This document shows positions 34,998 through 44,216 of a stretch of 64,000 nucleotides of DNA, in pieces. The first letter of the stretch is position 1. Every line of letters starts with the position of its first letter. A program made the position numbers and the translations under genes. The notes under the pieces are model-generated. The model saw nothing but the letters and a program-made list of their open reading frames with translations. It searched no databases and was not told where the DNA came from. The stretch lies in the NCBI RefSeq assembly GCF_003290185.1, contig NZ_QNFY01000001.1, positions 372,001 through 436,000 on the forward strand, in the 5' to 3' direction. Source of the DNA: Chryseobacterium lathyri (lineage in GTDB: Bacteria > Bacteroidota > Bacteroidia > Flavobacteriales > Weeksellaceae).

Positions 34998-37422
34998 AAC
35001 CCCTATATTACTTTTATTTCTTGTCGGTCTTCCATTATTTGTTTCTGCCCAGCAGAGTGAACGTGTTAACGGAAAGATCATGTTGTCTGAAAAAGTGCCC
35101 GTGAAGAATGCACTTTTAAGATTAGTCAATACGCCGTATCAGGCTAAGACCAACAGTTTAGGAGAATACTATTTTGATAATGTGCCACCGGGAGAATATA
35201 CGCTTCAGGTGGTTTTAAATGATATTGAATTGATGCGTGAGCAGATCCGTATTGAAAAAGATGTCTTTGAAATTCCGGTGATTTATCCTGAGACAGAAAA
35301 TAATGTGATTGAAGGAATTACAGTATATGCCTTCAGTAGAAATAAATTTCTGGACAGAGACAGTACTTCGATCTCTAAAATGCCTTTGAAAAACATTGAA
35401 AATCCTCAAATGTACACAAGCATCAACCAGCAGATTCTGAAAGAGCAGTTGGTGTATGATATGTCCGACGCTTTAAAAAACGTTCCGGGTATTGTAAAAA
35501 TGCAGGGAAGTGCGGGTAGAGCGGGAGACGGAAGTTTCTACTACAATTTAAGAGGTTTTCCTACGAGAGTTTCTATGGTAGATGGTGTTCCTGCGACCAC
35601 CAATTCAGAAATTGATCCGGCGGATATTGAGCGTATCGACGTGATCAAAGGACCTTCCGGAACTTTATACGGAGGCGCAGTCAATTCTTTTGGAGGATTG
35701 ATTAATGTCGTAACGAAAAAGCCTAAAGATTATTTCGGCGGAGAAGCTTCTTATCTTTTGGGAAGTTATAATCTGAACCGTGTGACAGCTGATGTATACG
35801 GTCCAATCACAGATTCAAGGAAGACTTTATTCCGTGTGAATGCAGCGTATCAGTATCAGAACGGATTCAGAGATTCAGAGTTCAGAAAATCCATGTTTGT
35901 TGCACCAACCTTCAGCTACCAGGTGAATGACCGTTTAAAGTTTAGCCTGGGAGCCCAGATTTACACCTATGAAGGAACAAATACACCGATTGTTTTTTTA
36001 CCGAGAACCCGACCATTCATTGCAACCACTCCGGATGAGCTTGGATATGACTGGAAAAAGTCTTATTCCAATAACGATATGAGTTTAAAAGCGCCTTCCA
36101 TCAATGTAAAAGCTGAGGTGAATTACAAAATTTCAGATCAGTGGAGTTCCCAGACTTTGATCTCAAGAAATTACAGGAAAACGGAAGGATTGTATCAGTA
36201 TCAGTTTATGAGAGGAGCTACAGATAACCTTTTGGAACGTAATGTACAGTGGCAGAATGGTGAAGGAGCGTCTACCAGCGTTCAGCAGAACTTTAACGGG
36301 GAATTTAAAATAGGAAAAATCAAAAATAAAGTTCTTGTAGGATTAGATTATTTAAACCAGTCTTTGAACAATAACCTTTCTCCAATTGTTGTATTTGATT
36401 ACATTGACCCTAAAAATCCTACAGCACCGATAGCGCCGCCGGTAACAGGATTATATGGAAATATAACTAAAGATTTAGCGTTACAAAAAATTCAGACTTC
36501 TACAGCACCTTTAGTAAGAAATACAGCATCAAGCAATATTTATGGCGCTTATATTTCCGATGCGGTATACATTACAGACCGCTTGGTTACTTTGCTGAGT
36601 TTACGTTTTGATCATTATGAAAGCAATGGACAACTGGATTTGATCAAAAATGTAAATACGGGGACATTCAATCAGAATGCGTTATCTCCAAAATTTGGTT
36701 TATCCTATCAGATCCTTAAAGATCGCCTGTCTGCCTATGCTAACTATATGAATGGTTTCAGTAATTTAGCTCCGGTTGCACAGCCGCTTGCAGACTATAG
36801 TGGAGATTTCAAACCGCAGAGGTCTAATCAGTGGGAAGTGGGATTCAAAGGAAATCTTTGGAGAAACAGAGTGAATTTCACGGTAGGATATTATGATATT
36901 CTGGTTGACAATATGTTACGGGCAGATGTTGTGACCCGCGACGGAACAAACTATAATGTGACCATCCAGGACGGAGAACAGAGAAGTAAAGGGATCGAAA
37001 TTGAAACCATCCTTAATCCAATTCAGGGTCTGAACATTATGGCAGGATATTCTTATAACGACAGTAAGTTTGTAAAAGCTGCTGCCAATGTAGATGGCCG
37101 CCGTCCGTCGTCTTCAGGTCCGGCTAATGTATTCAATTCATGGGTAAGCTACATATTGCCGATCAAAGGACTTTCAGGTCTCGGATTAGGTTTTGGAGTA
37201 AACCGCGTGGGTGAGCAGGTTACTGTAGATAATGCAGCTACCGGACAGTTTACATTCCCGGCTTATACTTTAGTGAACGCTTCCGTATCTCTTGAAAAAG
37301 AAAGATACAGATTAGGATTTAAAATGAATAATTTAGGAAATGCGCAGTATTTCGCAGGACAGGGTGTTATAGTAGCCCAAATGCCCCGTAACTTTGTGGC
37401 GGAGGTTACCCTTAAGTTTTAA
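34984..37422 (+). CDS. TonB-dependent siderophore receptor
   Basis: This 812-residue outer-membrane protein has a signal peptide (1-22), a carboxypeptidase-regulatory-like beta domain (about 26-105, common in Bacteroidota receptors), a plug domain (about 150-260, 'DALKNVPGIVKMQGSAGRAG', 'IDVIKGPSGTLYG') and a beta-barrel ending in 'AEVTLKF' with the C-terminal Phe needed for barrel assembly. The plug resembles ferric-hydroxamate receptors. Position at the end of the biosynthetic operon indicates uptake of the self-made ferric siderophore. Confidence 0.9.
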   Translation: MKIFKTPILLLFLVGLPLFVSAQQSERVNGKIMLSEKVPVKNALLRLVNTPYQAKTNSLGEYYFDNVPPGEYTLQVVLNDIELMREQIRIEKDVFEIPVIYPETENNVIEGITVYAFSRNKFLDRDSTSISKMPLKNIENPQMYTSINQQILKEQLVYDMSDALKNVPGIVKMQGSAGRAGDGSFYYNLRGFPTRVSMVDGVPATTNSEIDPADIERIDVIKGPSGTLYGGAVNSFGGLINVVTKKPKDYFGGEASYLLGSYNLNRVTADVYGPITDSRKTLFRVNAAYQYQNGFRDSEFRKSMFVAPTFSYQVNDRLKFSLGAQIYTYEGTNTPIVFLPRTRPFIATTPDELGYDWKKSYSNNDMSLKAPSINVKAEVNYKISDQWSSQTLISRNYRKTEGLYQYQFMRGATDNLLERNVQWQNGEGASTSVQQNFNGEFKIGKIKNKVLVGLDYLNQSLNNNLSPIVVFDYIDPKNPTAPIAPPVTGLYGNITKDLALQKIQTSTAPLVRNTASSNIYGAYISDAVYITDRLVTLLSLRFDHYESNGQLDLIKNVNTGTFNQNALSPKFGLSYQILKDRLSAYANYMNGFSNLAPVAQPLADYSGDFKPQRSNQWEVGFKGNLWRNRVNFTVGYYDILVDNMLRADVVTRDGTNYNVTIQDGEQRSKGIEIETILNPIQGLNIMAGYSYNDSKFVKAAANVDGRRPSSSGPANVFNSWVSYILPIKGLSGLGLGFGVNRVGEQVTVDNAATGQFTFPAYTLVNASVSLEKERYRLGFKMNNLGNAQYFAGQGVIVAQMPRNFVAEVTLKF

Positions 37423-37423
37423 T

Positions 37424-38608
37424 ATGAATTCTATACTAAGAAAAACAACATATCAATTACATCTATGGCTCGGACTAGCGTCCGGGCTTATAGTTGTGAT
37501 AATGGCAGTTACCGGATGTATTCTCGCTTTTGAAAAAGAGCTGAAACATGCCCTACACCCGGAAAAATATTTCGTCAAAACCATAAAAAAAGAAAAACTG
37601 CAGTTTTCCGATCTCAAGCTCAAAGCTGAGCAGGTACTTCCGGACAGTTTAAAGGTAAGCAGGGTAGAAATATCCTCAGACCCATCCAGAAGCTATGCGT
37701 TCCGCTCCCTGAAAATGAATAAGGAAGCTTTGACTTATTGGGGCTCATATATTTATTATTATAGGGTTTATGTAGATCCTTACACCGGAAAAGTTCTTGA
37801 GGTGGAAAACGCCAAAAATGATTTTTTTGAAATTGTGATGGACCTTCATCGCAGACTTTTATTGGGTGAAAAAATCGGGAAGACCATTACCGGATATTCC
37901 ACACTGATATTGGCGATCATGCTTTTTTCAGGACTGGTGATCTGGTTTCCCCGTAAAATGAATAAGAAGGCTTTGAAAGGAATGTTTTTCATTAAAACGT
38001 CTGCTAAATGGAAAAGAATCAATTATGATACGCACAATGTCCTGGGATTTTATGCTGTTATTCCTTTATGCCTCATTTCATACGCAGCATTGATATGGAA
38101 TTTTGAAGACGTTGATCAATGGGTCAAAAAAACACTGAATGGAAAGGCGAAAACCGAACAGAAAGCTAAAAGTACCATTCCTACCGAAGAGTCTTCAGAC
38201 AAGAAAAATATTTTGAATATTGTTGGAAACAGGGTAGAACAGAGCCTGGCGGATAAGAAATCTGCACTCATCAGCTTTCCTAAAACAGAAGAAGGAACTT
38301 ATTATGCTGAAGTAACGTATGGGAATAAGCAATACCAGAATGAGCAATTCAATTTTGATCAGTACTCAGGAAAAATCCTAAAGCATCAGTCCTACAAAGA
38401 CAAAAACATCGGCAATGGAACCGCATTAAGAGAAAGAAATTATGACCTTCATACAGGAAGCATCTTTGGAATGACTGGCAGGATTTTATATCTATTTGCA
38501 GGAATGATCGCGGCTTCACTTCCCATCACAGGATTCATTATCTATTTGAACAGAAAAAAGAAGAAATCCAAGAAAAAGAAAGTGAAGATATTGACTCCCT
38601 CCAATTAA
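37424..38608 (+). CDS. PepSY-domain membrane protein, probable siderophore reductase
   Basis: This ~394-residue inner-membrane protein has about four TM helices and two PepSY-like periplasmic regions: 'LHLWLGLASGLIVVIMAVTGCILAFEKEL' (about 10-38), 'VMDLHRRLLLG', 'NYDLHTGSIFGMTGRILYLFAGMIAA'. Histidines in the TM segments fit the FoxB/FpvG-type ferric-siderophore reductases that release iron in the periplasm. The basic tail ('KKKKSKKKKVK') faces the cytosol. I start it at ATG 37424, 1 nt after the receptor stop, rather than at a TTG inside the receptor gene. Confidence 0.85.
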   Translation: MNSILRKTTYQLHLWLGLASGLIVVIMAVTGCILAFEKELKHALHPEKYFVKTIKKEKLQFSDLKLKAEQVLPDSLKVSRVEISSDPSRSYAFRSLKMNKEALTYWGSYIYYYRVYVDPYTGKVLEVENAKNDFFEIVMDLHRRLLLGEKIGKTITGYSTLILAIMLFSGLVIWFPRKMNKKALKGMFFIKTSAKWKRINYDTHNVLGFYAVIPLCLISYAALIWNFEDVDQWVKKTLNGKAKTEQKAKSTIPTEESSDKKNILNIVGNRVEQSLADKKSALISFPKTEEGTYYAEVTYGNKQYQNEQFNFDQYSGKILKHQSYKDKNIGNGTALRERNYDLHTGSIFGMTGRILYLFAGMIAASLPITGFIIYLNRKKKKSKKKKVKILTPSN

Positions 38609-38629
38609 AAAAACAACAAAAATTAGATA

Positions 38630-38658
38630 AGTGTAACCCGGGTGTTACACTTTTTTTA
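38630..38658 (+). terminator. Terminator of the siderophore operon
   Basis: AGTGTAAC (38630-38637) pairs with GTTACACT (38644-38651), followed by T7. It ends the transcript that began at 24902. Confidence 0.85.
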
Positions 38659-38688
38659 TTTCACCCCCCTTATTTCACAGCCGCATAC

Positions 38689-39166
38689 AACGCAAACATC
38701 TGTGCAAATCCGTGTCATCTGTGGTTAATTTTACACTGTTATTTAAAATCAATTTCCTCCAAACATTAATATGGTCGCTGATTCTCGTCCTAAACTTTTT
38801 TAAACATTAAGATAAATGAAGAGAGTAAGGTGAGTTAAGAAAAAATCATTGATTTTTTTAAGTTGTCCGCCTTGAAGCGAAACTAAAACTTAATATTCTT
38901 AAAAGCTTAATAATCCTTAATGGTTTAAAATATTATCTCTCGCAGACTAAAAAGATCAGGCGGATCTTCCTGTTATGATAAAGAAATCAGAGATTTTCAC
39001 AAAAAACTTAAGTGTACTTTTTTGCGATAAGCTTTTAAACTTTAAATAAACTTAAGTGTTTCAAGAAAGCTTTTGTGATCTTTGCGGTTGATATTTTTTG
39101 TTTACATACGGCTTAGTAAAACGCAAACATCTGTGAAAATTCGTGTCATCCGTGGTTAATTCAAAA
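38689..39166. repeat. Two direct copies of a short intergenic repeat, plus REP-like segment
   Basis: ACGCAAACATCTGTG followed by GTGTCATC(T/C)GTGGTTAATT occurs at about 38692-38732 and 39120-39162, near-identical and 430 bp apart. Between them, 38820-38935 repeats the 23.4-kb element (AAAAATCATTGATTTTT hairpin, GTCCGCCTT, CTTAATAATCC), and ACTTAAGTGT occurs twice (about 39008 and 39051). The gap 38659-39180 has no gene I can support. Confidence 0.6.
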
Positions 39167-39180
39167 AAAACAAATCATTT

Positions 39181-40668
39181 TTACAATAATTTCCTCGCAT
39201 GATCAGAAAGGATGTCAATACTCTTCTCCATTTCCTCAAAGTTAAGATTTCCAAAACCCAGCCTCATTGCCGTAATATCTTTCGTCTGGTAGAGTAGTGT
39301 TTTAGGAATAAACAAATTATTCTGCGCACAATTCCGGCTTAGCTGCATCAGGTTGACAGGAATATTCCATTCCAGCCAGAAAGCAAGACCTCCCGAAGGC
39401 TTTTGAAACTGTATCAATTCATCTAAATTTTCCTTAAGAAGCTCTGCAAAGTGATTCCGCCTTTCCTGATAAACCTTTAAAGACTTTTTAAGATACCGGT
39501 GTATTTCTCCTTCTTCAATCATTTCACCTAAGGCCCTTTCCATTAAGATATCACCCTGACGGTCTATAATTCCGAGATATTTCCTCATCTCAGCCATCAG
39601 ATTTTCCGGAGCAACAATAAACCCGGTCCTGAATCCCGGAGCCAGTGATTTTCCGAAAGATCCGATATAAATCACCATTCCCTTAGTATCTGCACTTGCC
39701 AGCGGAAGAATGGGGCTTTTATCATAATGAAATTCATAATCGTAATCATCTTCAAGGATGATAAAACCATACTCGTGGGCAAGGTCGAGCAACTCAAGTC
39801 TTCGTTGTGCACTTAAAGCAACAGTAGTAGGATAGTGGTGATGCGGAGTAAGATAAAGCATCCGGATTTTCTGCTTTTTACAGGCCTCCCGGACGTTTTC
39901 TACGATAATTCCTTCTTCATCTATCGGGAGTGATACAATATTCACACCTGCTTTCTGGAAAATCATATTCACGGAAAAATAGCTCAAAGCGCCTACCAAT
40001 ACAGTATCTCCTACAGAAAGAAGAATTTCGGAAACGATATAGATACTCATTTCCGTACTTCGGGTAATGAGAAGATTGTTCTTTGAAATAGGCAGTCCGC
40101 GGGAAAGATTAAGATAATGCGACAGATGTTCCTTAAAAAATTCACTTCCGTCATGATTGTAGTGGCCCAGCATTTTCTGATTGGATTTCCGTTTAAGAAT
40201 AGAGCTGTAAAACCTTGAATGCTGCCCGATCTGAGTCAGTCTGATATCCGGAACCCCGTCGTTAAAAACATACTCGCAGTCGGAATGTTCAAATGGATTA
40301 TCTAAAATATTCGAAGTTTTAAATGCAAAACCTGTGGTTTCAGGATAATTCTGAAGATTGTTTTTTTCAAAATCCTTAACCTTTACCGGTTTTTCCTGAT
40401 TTTCTCCGATAATGAACGTTCCCTTGTTCGGAAGACTCTCAACCCAGCCCTGTGCTGACAATTCATCATAAACAGCAACGGCGGTATTCCTGTGGATTTC
40501 CAACACTTCACTGAAGGCTCTGGTTCCGGGCAACTTGGTGCCGTATGGCAGAAAACCTCTCTGAATAGCATTAATAAGCTGATTTGTAATCTGCATATAG
40601 ATTGAAGTCTCCGAATTTCTGTCAATTTCTATAAAACTTTGATAAGGAATCTTAACCGGACTATCCAT
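39181..40668 (-). CDS. MocR/PdxR-family regulator (GntR HTH plus aminotransferase-like domain)
   Basis: This 495-residue protein has an N-terminal GntR winged helix (about 15-85, 'PGTRAFSEVLEIHRNTAVAVYDELSAQGWVE') joined to a fold-type I aminotransferase domain with 'LYLTPHHHYPTTVALSAQRR', 'ILEDDYDYEFHY' and the PLP lysine in 'YIGSFGKSLAPGFRTGF'. MocR proteins bind PLP and switch vitamin B6, GABA or other genes. It diverges from the biotin-linked gene at 40734 across only 65 bp, so regulation of the biotin operon is a reasonable hypothesis; bioF and bioA products are PLP enzymes too. Confidence 0.9.
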   Translation of the reverse strand: MDSPVKIPYQSFIEIDRNSETSIYMQITNQLINAIQRGFLPYGTKLPGTRAFSEVLEIHRNTAVAVYDELSAQGWVESLPNKGTFIIGENQEKPVKVKDFEKNNLQNYPETTGFAFKTSNILDNPFEHSDCEYVFNDGVPDIRLTQIGQHSRFYSSILKRKSNQKMLGHYNHDGSEFFKEHLSHYLNLSRGLPISKNNLLITRSTEMSIYIVSEILLSVGDTVLVGALSYFSVNMIFQKAGVNIVSLPIDEEGIIVENVREACKKQKIRMLYLTPHHHYPTTVALSAQRRLELLDLAHEYGFIILEDDYDYEFHYDKSPILPLASADTKGMVIYIGSFGKSLAPGFRTGFIVAPENLMAEMRKYLGIIDRQGDILMERALGEMIEEGEIHRYLKKSLKVYQERRNHFAELLKENLDELIQFQKPSGGLAFWLEWNIPVNLMQLSRNCAQNNLFIPKTLLYQTKDITAMRLGFGNLNFEEMEKSIDILSDHARKLL

Positions 40669-40679
40669 AATATTAAAAC

Positions 40680-40716
40680 TGGCACCTTTTAATGGTCCGG
40701 CAATATACTAATTTTG
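40680..40716 (+). promoter_or_regulatory. Promoter region of the biotin operon
   Basis: TAATTTTG (40709-40716) is a perfect -7 box 17 nt before the start codon at 40734, but no TTTG lies at the -33 position, as at activator-dependent promoters. TGGCACC (40680-40686 approx.) and TGGTCCG (40693-40699) form a direct repeat at 13-bp period upstream, where a MocR dimer could bind. Confidence 0.45.
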
Positions 40717-40733
40717 GTTCAAAATAAAAATCT

Positions 40734-41357
40734 ATGGAATTTCAACAACTGCTTGAAAGAATTGTACAGGATGACGGAACTCATGCCAAATGGCTGAACA
40801 CGCTTTCGTTCATGGAAAATGCCGGTGCCAGAAAGATCTCTAAGTGTGAGCATCCGGTTTCTGTCACGCTCATTCAGCTGAAACATGCTGCCGAAGAGCA
40901 CCGTCACGCTTATTATTTGAAAAAACAGATCGGAAAGATAGATCCCGAATTATGTAAAACCTATGCAGCAGACGAACTTCTGGCCCCAGTTGCCACCCGA
41001 CAGTATCTTCATTCTCTGGATGTAAAGGCTTGCAGGTATCTTCAGACCGTATTTGCCCTGAATAAGGAAGAGTTGAAATATGCAGCTTATCTTTTTGTGA
41101 CTTATGCCATTGAAGTTCGTGCAGATGAGCTCTATCCGGTTTATCAGGATATTCTGACCAAGGAATCTTCGAGGGTTATGGTGAAATCTATTATTCTGGA
41201 AGAAGAAGGGCATCTTGAGGAAATGATCAATCAATTAAATGAATTCTCCGCAGACTGGAAATTGCATGCAGAAAATATCCTGACGATAGAAAAAGAACTG
41301 CATGATGAGTGGATCAATGCCATAGCAGAAGAAGTTTCACAGTTGGATTATGCTTAA
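40734..41357 (+). CDS. Ferritin-like diiron protein linked to biotin synthesis
   Basis: This 207-residue all-helical protein shows a four-helix diiron pattern: E28, E55-H-R-H58 (ExxH), E127, and E157-E-G-H160 (ExxH). That order (E...ExxH...E...ExxH) is the ferritin-like/diiron oxygenase signature. There is no signal peptide. It overlaps bioF by 8 nt and starts the bio operon, whose other members cover only the four ring-forming steps. I infer a role in making the pimeloyl moiety, perhaps by oxidative cleavage of an acyl chain as P450 BioI does. I do not know an experimentally characterised homolog. Confidence 0.7.
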   Translation: MEFQQLLERIVQDDGTHAKWLNTLSFMENAGARKISKCEHPVSVTLIQLKHAAEEHRHAYYLKKQIGKIDPELCKTYAADELLAPVATRQYLHSLDVKACRYLQTVFALNKEELKYAAYLFVTYAIEVRADELYPVYQDILTKESSRVMVKSIILEEEGHLEEMINQLNEFSADWKLHAENILTIEKELHDEWINAIAEEVSQLDYA

Positions 41358-42450
41358 AAAATTTCAGGAAGCGCTTGAGAACAGAAAAGAAGCGGGCATA
41401 TTAAGAACGTTAAAGCCAAAACTTAATGGTATTGATTTTTACTCTAACGATTATCTTGGCTTGACAGGAAATGAAGAACTTCAATTACAGTTGCTTCGGA
41501 ATGTTCAGGAAAACCCTAAGCTTCTTTCAGGAAGCTCCGGTTCAAGACTGATCAGCGGAAACAGCAATATTGTTGATGAAACAGAAACGTACATTGCTGA
41601 ACAGCATCAATATCCAGCAGCTCTTCTTTTTTCTTCCGGTTACAATGCAAATCTGGCTTTGTTTTCTTCACTGCCGGACCGTCATGACATGATTATTGTA
41701 GATGAGCAGATTCACCGTTCAGTTCATGATGCCTGCAGAATGTCACATGCTAAAAAACTAAAATTCCGTCACAATGATCCGGAAGATCTGGAAAGTATTC
41801 TGAAAAAGCAGACCGGGCCCTGTTATATTGCTATAGAAAGCCTGTATTCGATGGATGGGGATCTTGCACCCCTTCAGGAAATTGCAGCATTAGCCAAAAA
41901 ATATAATGCAGCACTGATTGTAGATGAAGCCCATGCTTTTGGTGTTTTCGGATATGGCCTGATTGAGAAGAATCAGTTACAGAATGATGTTTTTGCCGCC
42001 GTAATGACTTATGGAAAAGCTTTAGGAGCCCATGGTGCAGCTATTTTGTGTGATGAAACCATAAAATCCTATTTAGTGAATTTTGCATCTCCTTTTATCT
42101 ATACCACTGCTGCTCAGGATTTTTTATGGATGGCTATTCAAACAGGCTATGAATTCTTAAAGCAAAAACCAGAACTGTCAGAAAGACTTCAAAAGAATAT
42201 TGAAATTTTCAGGAATCAAAATATTAAAACCCCATCTTCAGAATTGAGCCCGATACAGGCCGTATTGATGCCGGATAATCAACAATTGAGAAGTTTACAG
42301 AAAACACTATCTGATAATAATTTCTTAACCTACGCCGTCTACAGTCCCACTGTAAAAGCAGGAACCGAAAGACTCAGAATATGCCTTCACAGCTTTAATA
42401 CTGAAGAAGAAATTGTAGAACTCACGAGAATTATTAAAGAATTTATTTAA
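41350..42450 (+). CDS. bioF: 8-amino-7-oxononanoate synthase
   Basis: This 366-residue PLP enzyme of the alpha-oxoamine synthase family condenses pimeloyl-thioester with alanine, the first committed step of biotin synthesis. Motifs: 'YSNDYLGL' near the start, 'SGSSGSRLISGN' (glycine-rich loop), 'IVDEAHAFGVFG' (PLP aspartate) and the Schiff-base lysine in 'TYGKALGAHGAA'. It overlaps the diiron gene and is followed by bioD after 49 nt. Related family members make aminoketones in sphingolipid or haem synthesis, but bio context makes BioF secure. Confidence 0.9.
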   Translation: MLKKFQEALENRKEAGILRTLKPKLNGIDFYSNDYLGLTGNEELQLQLLRNVQENPKLLSGSSGSRLISGNSNIVDETETYIAEQHQYPAALLFSSGYNANLALFSSLPDRHDMIIVDEQIHRSVHDACRMSHAKKLKFRHNDPEDLESILKKQTGPCYIAIESLYSMDGDLAPLQEIAALAKKYNAALIVDEAHAFGVFGYGLIEKNQLQNDVFAAVMTYGKALGAHGAAILCDETIKSYLVNFASPFIYTTAAQDFLWMAIQTGYEFLKQKPELSERLQKNIEIFRNQNIKTPSSELSPIQAVLMPDNQQLRSLQKTLSDNNFLTYAVYSPTVKAGTERLRICLHSFNTEEEIVELTRIIKEFI

Positions 42451-42499
42451 GATGAATCAATAAACACCAAACCCCGAATCTTTCAACCTGTAACATCAA

Positions 42500-43114
42500 A
42501 TGAATCAAATATTTATCACCGGAATCGGCACTGAAGTAGGAAAAACAGTATGCTCCGCTGTTTTAACACAATATTTTAAAGCAGATTACTGGAAACCTGT
42601 GCAATCCGGGGATCTCGACTATACGGACAGCCATAAAATAGAATCATGGACAGAGAATACCGTCTGCCATCCGGAAACTTACCGTCTTCAGCTGGCTGCA
42701 TCACCACATCAGTCTGCCAGGGAAGAAAATATAGAAATCAGTTTAGATCAGTTTCAGCTTCCCAAAACAGATAACAAACTAATCGTAGAAGGAGCGGGAG
42801 GGCTTATGGTCCCGCTTTCGGATGAGATTTTTATGATAGACCTTATTGAAAAACTTAATCTTCCTGTAGCGTTAGTCGTCAGAAATTATTTAGGATGCAT
42901 TAACCACACTTTACTTTCCATCATGGCCTTAAAACAAAGAAAACTTAAGCTGGAATATTTGATTTTCAATGGAAATTTCCCTCCAGATACCGAAAGAGTG
43001 ATCTGTAACTTTATGAAAAGAGAAACCAGAACTATCTACATTCCTGAAATCGACCAGCCAACTAAAGTCAGCATTAAAGCTGCCGCAGAACAATTAACAA
43101 AAACAAATTTATGA
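42500..43114 (+). CDS. bioD: Dethiobiotin synthetase
   Basis: This 204-residue ATPase has the P-loop '[11 protein letters not shown]' (6-16), 'YWKPVQSGD' (substrate lysine) and '[13 protein letters not shown]' (Walker-B-like). It carboxylates diaminopelargonate to form dethiobiotin using ATP and CO2. The stop overlaps the bioB start (ATGA), indicating translational coupling. Confidence 0.95.
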   Translation: MNQIFITGIGTEVGKTVCSAVLTQYFKADYWKPVQSGDLDYTDSHKIESWTENTVCHPETYRLQLAASPHQSAREENIEISLDQFQLPKTDNKLIVEGAGGLMVPLSDEIFMIDLIEKLNLPVALVVRNYLGCINHTLLSIMALKQRKLKLEYLIFNGNFPPDTERVICNFMKRETRTIYIPEIDQPTKVSIKAAAEQLTKTNL

Positions 43115-44103
43115 TAATGGATAAAAAAACAACCATCAGAAACAACTGGACAAAAGAAGAAATAGAAGAAATTTATCACCAGCCCTTGCTGGAACTGATC
43201 TATAAAGCATCAACAGTACACCGTGAATGGCATGATCCGTCAGAAGTACAGATTTCCACCTTATTATCCATCAAAACGGGAGGATGTCCCGAAGACTGCT
43301 CTTATTGTGGTCAGGCTGCCCGTTACCATACTAATATCAAAGTGCAGGCATTGCTTCCGACAGAAACCGTGATTGCCCACGCTCAAAAAGCAAAAGACAG
43401 TGGCTCTTCCCGTTTCTGTATGGCTGCAGCATGGCGTGAAGTCCGTAACAACAGAGATTTCGACAGGGTAATCGATATGGTAAAAGGCGTAAATGAGCTT
43501 GGACTGGAAGTGTGCTGTACGTTAGGAATGCTTACCGAAGAGCAGGCCATTCGTCTTCAGGAAGCAGGTTTATATGCTTACAATCACAATCTCGATACTT
43601 CTGAACAGTATTACGAAGAAATTATCTCAACCAGAACCTTTGATAACAGAATCAATACCATCAATAATGTAAGAAAAGCAGGAATAACGGTATGTTCAGG
43701 AGGAATTATAGGACTTGGAGAAACGCACAGAGACAGAATTTCAATGCTTTTAACCTTAGCCACCATGCCAAAACATCCGGAATCAGTTCCCATCAACGCC
43801 TTAGCAAGAGTAGCAGGAACGCCGCTTGAAGACAACGAAAAAGTAGATACCTGGGAAATGGTCAGAATGATCGCTACCGCCAGGATTGTCATGCCTTCCT
43901 CCATGGTGAGATTAAGTGCCGGACGTATTGAAATGAATGAAACAGAGCAGGCGTGGTGCTTTATAGCCGGAGCCAATTCCATCTTCACAGGAGAAAGAGA
44001 AACACTATTGGTAACCCCTAATCCGGGGGTTTCCGAAGACATGCAGATGCTGGAAAAACTGGGCCTGAAACCGATGAAGATGAAAGAGAATAGCTGTTGT
44101 TAA
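43111..44103 (+). CDS. bioB: Biotin synthase
   Basis: This 330-residue radical-SAM enzyme has the CxxxCxxC cluster motif C59-P-E-D-C63-S-Y-C66 and the conserved '[12 protein letters not shown]' and '[10 protein letters not shown]' blocks. It inserts sulfur into dethiobiotin using a second Fe-S cluster as sulfur donor. The start overlaps the bioD stop by 4 nt; a second in-frame ATG 6 nt later is equally possible. The tail 'KENSCC' is typical of Bacteroidota BioB. Confidence 0.95.
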   Translation: MIMDKKTTIRNNWTKEEIEEIYHQPLLELIYKASTVHREWHDPSEVQISTLLSIKTGGCPEDCSYCGQAARYHTNIKVQALLPTETVIAHAQKAKDSGSSRFCMAAAWREVRNNRDFDRVIDMVKGVNELGLEVCCTLGMLTEEQAIRLQEAGLYAYNHNLDTSEQYYEEIISTRTFDNRINTINNVRKAGITVCSGGIIGLGETHRDRISMLLTLATMPKHPESVPINALARVAGTPLEDNEKVDTWEMVRMIATARIVMPSSMVRLSAGRIEMNETEQAWCFIAGANSIFTGERETLLVTPNPGVSEDMQMLEKLGLKPMKMKENSCC

Positions 44104-44216
44104 TGAGTTTCGGGATGAAGGGGTACCAGTTACAGGTTATAAAGCTACAATTGGCTTATGGAACGATCATCTCCACTAACTTCTAACCTCTAATTTCTAA
44201 CTTCTAATTAAAAAAA

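Noticed and set aside
40680..40733. BirA-type biotin operator before the bio operon
   Set aside because: I looked for the TTGTAAACC/GGTTTACAA type dyad and did not find it; only a MocR-style direct repeat is present.
43611..44042. 143-codon minus-strand frame
   Set aside because: It is antisense to bioB, which has all its motifs; no independent support.
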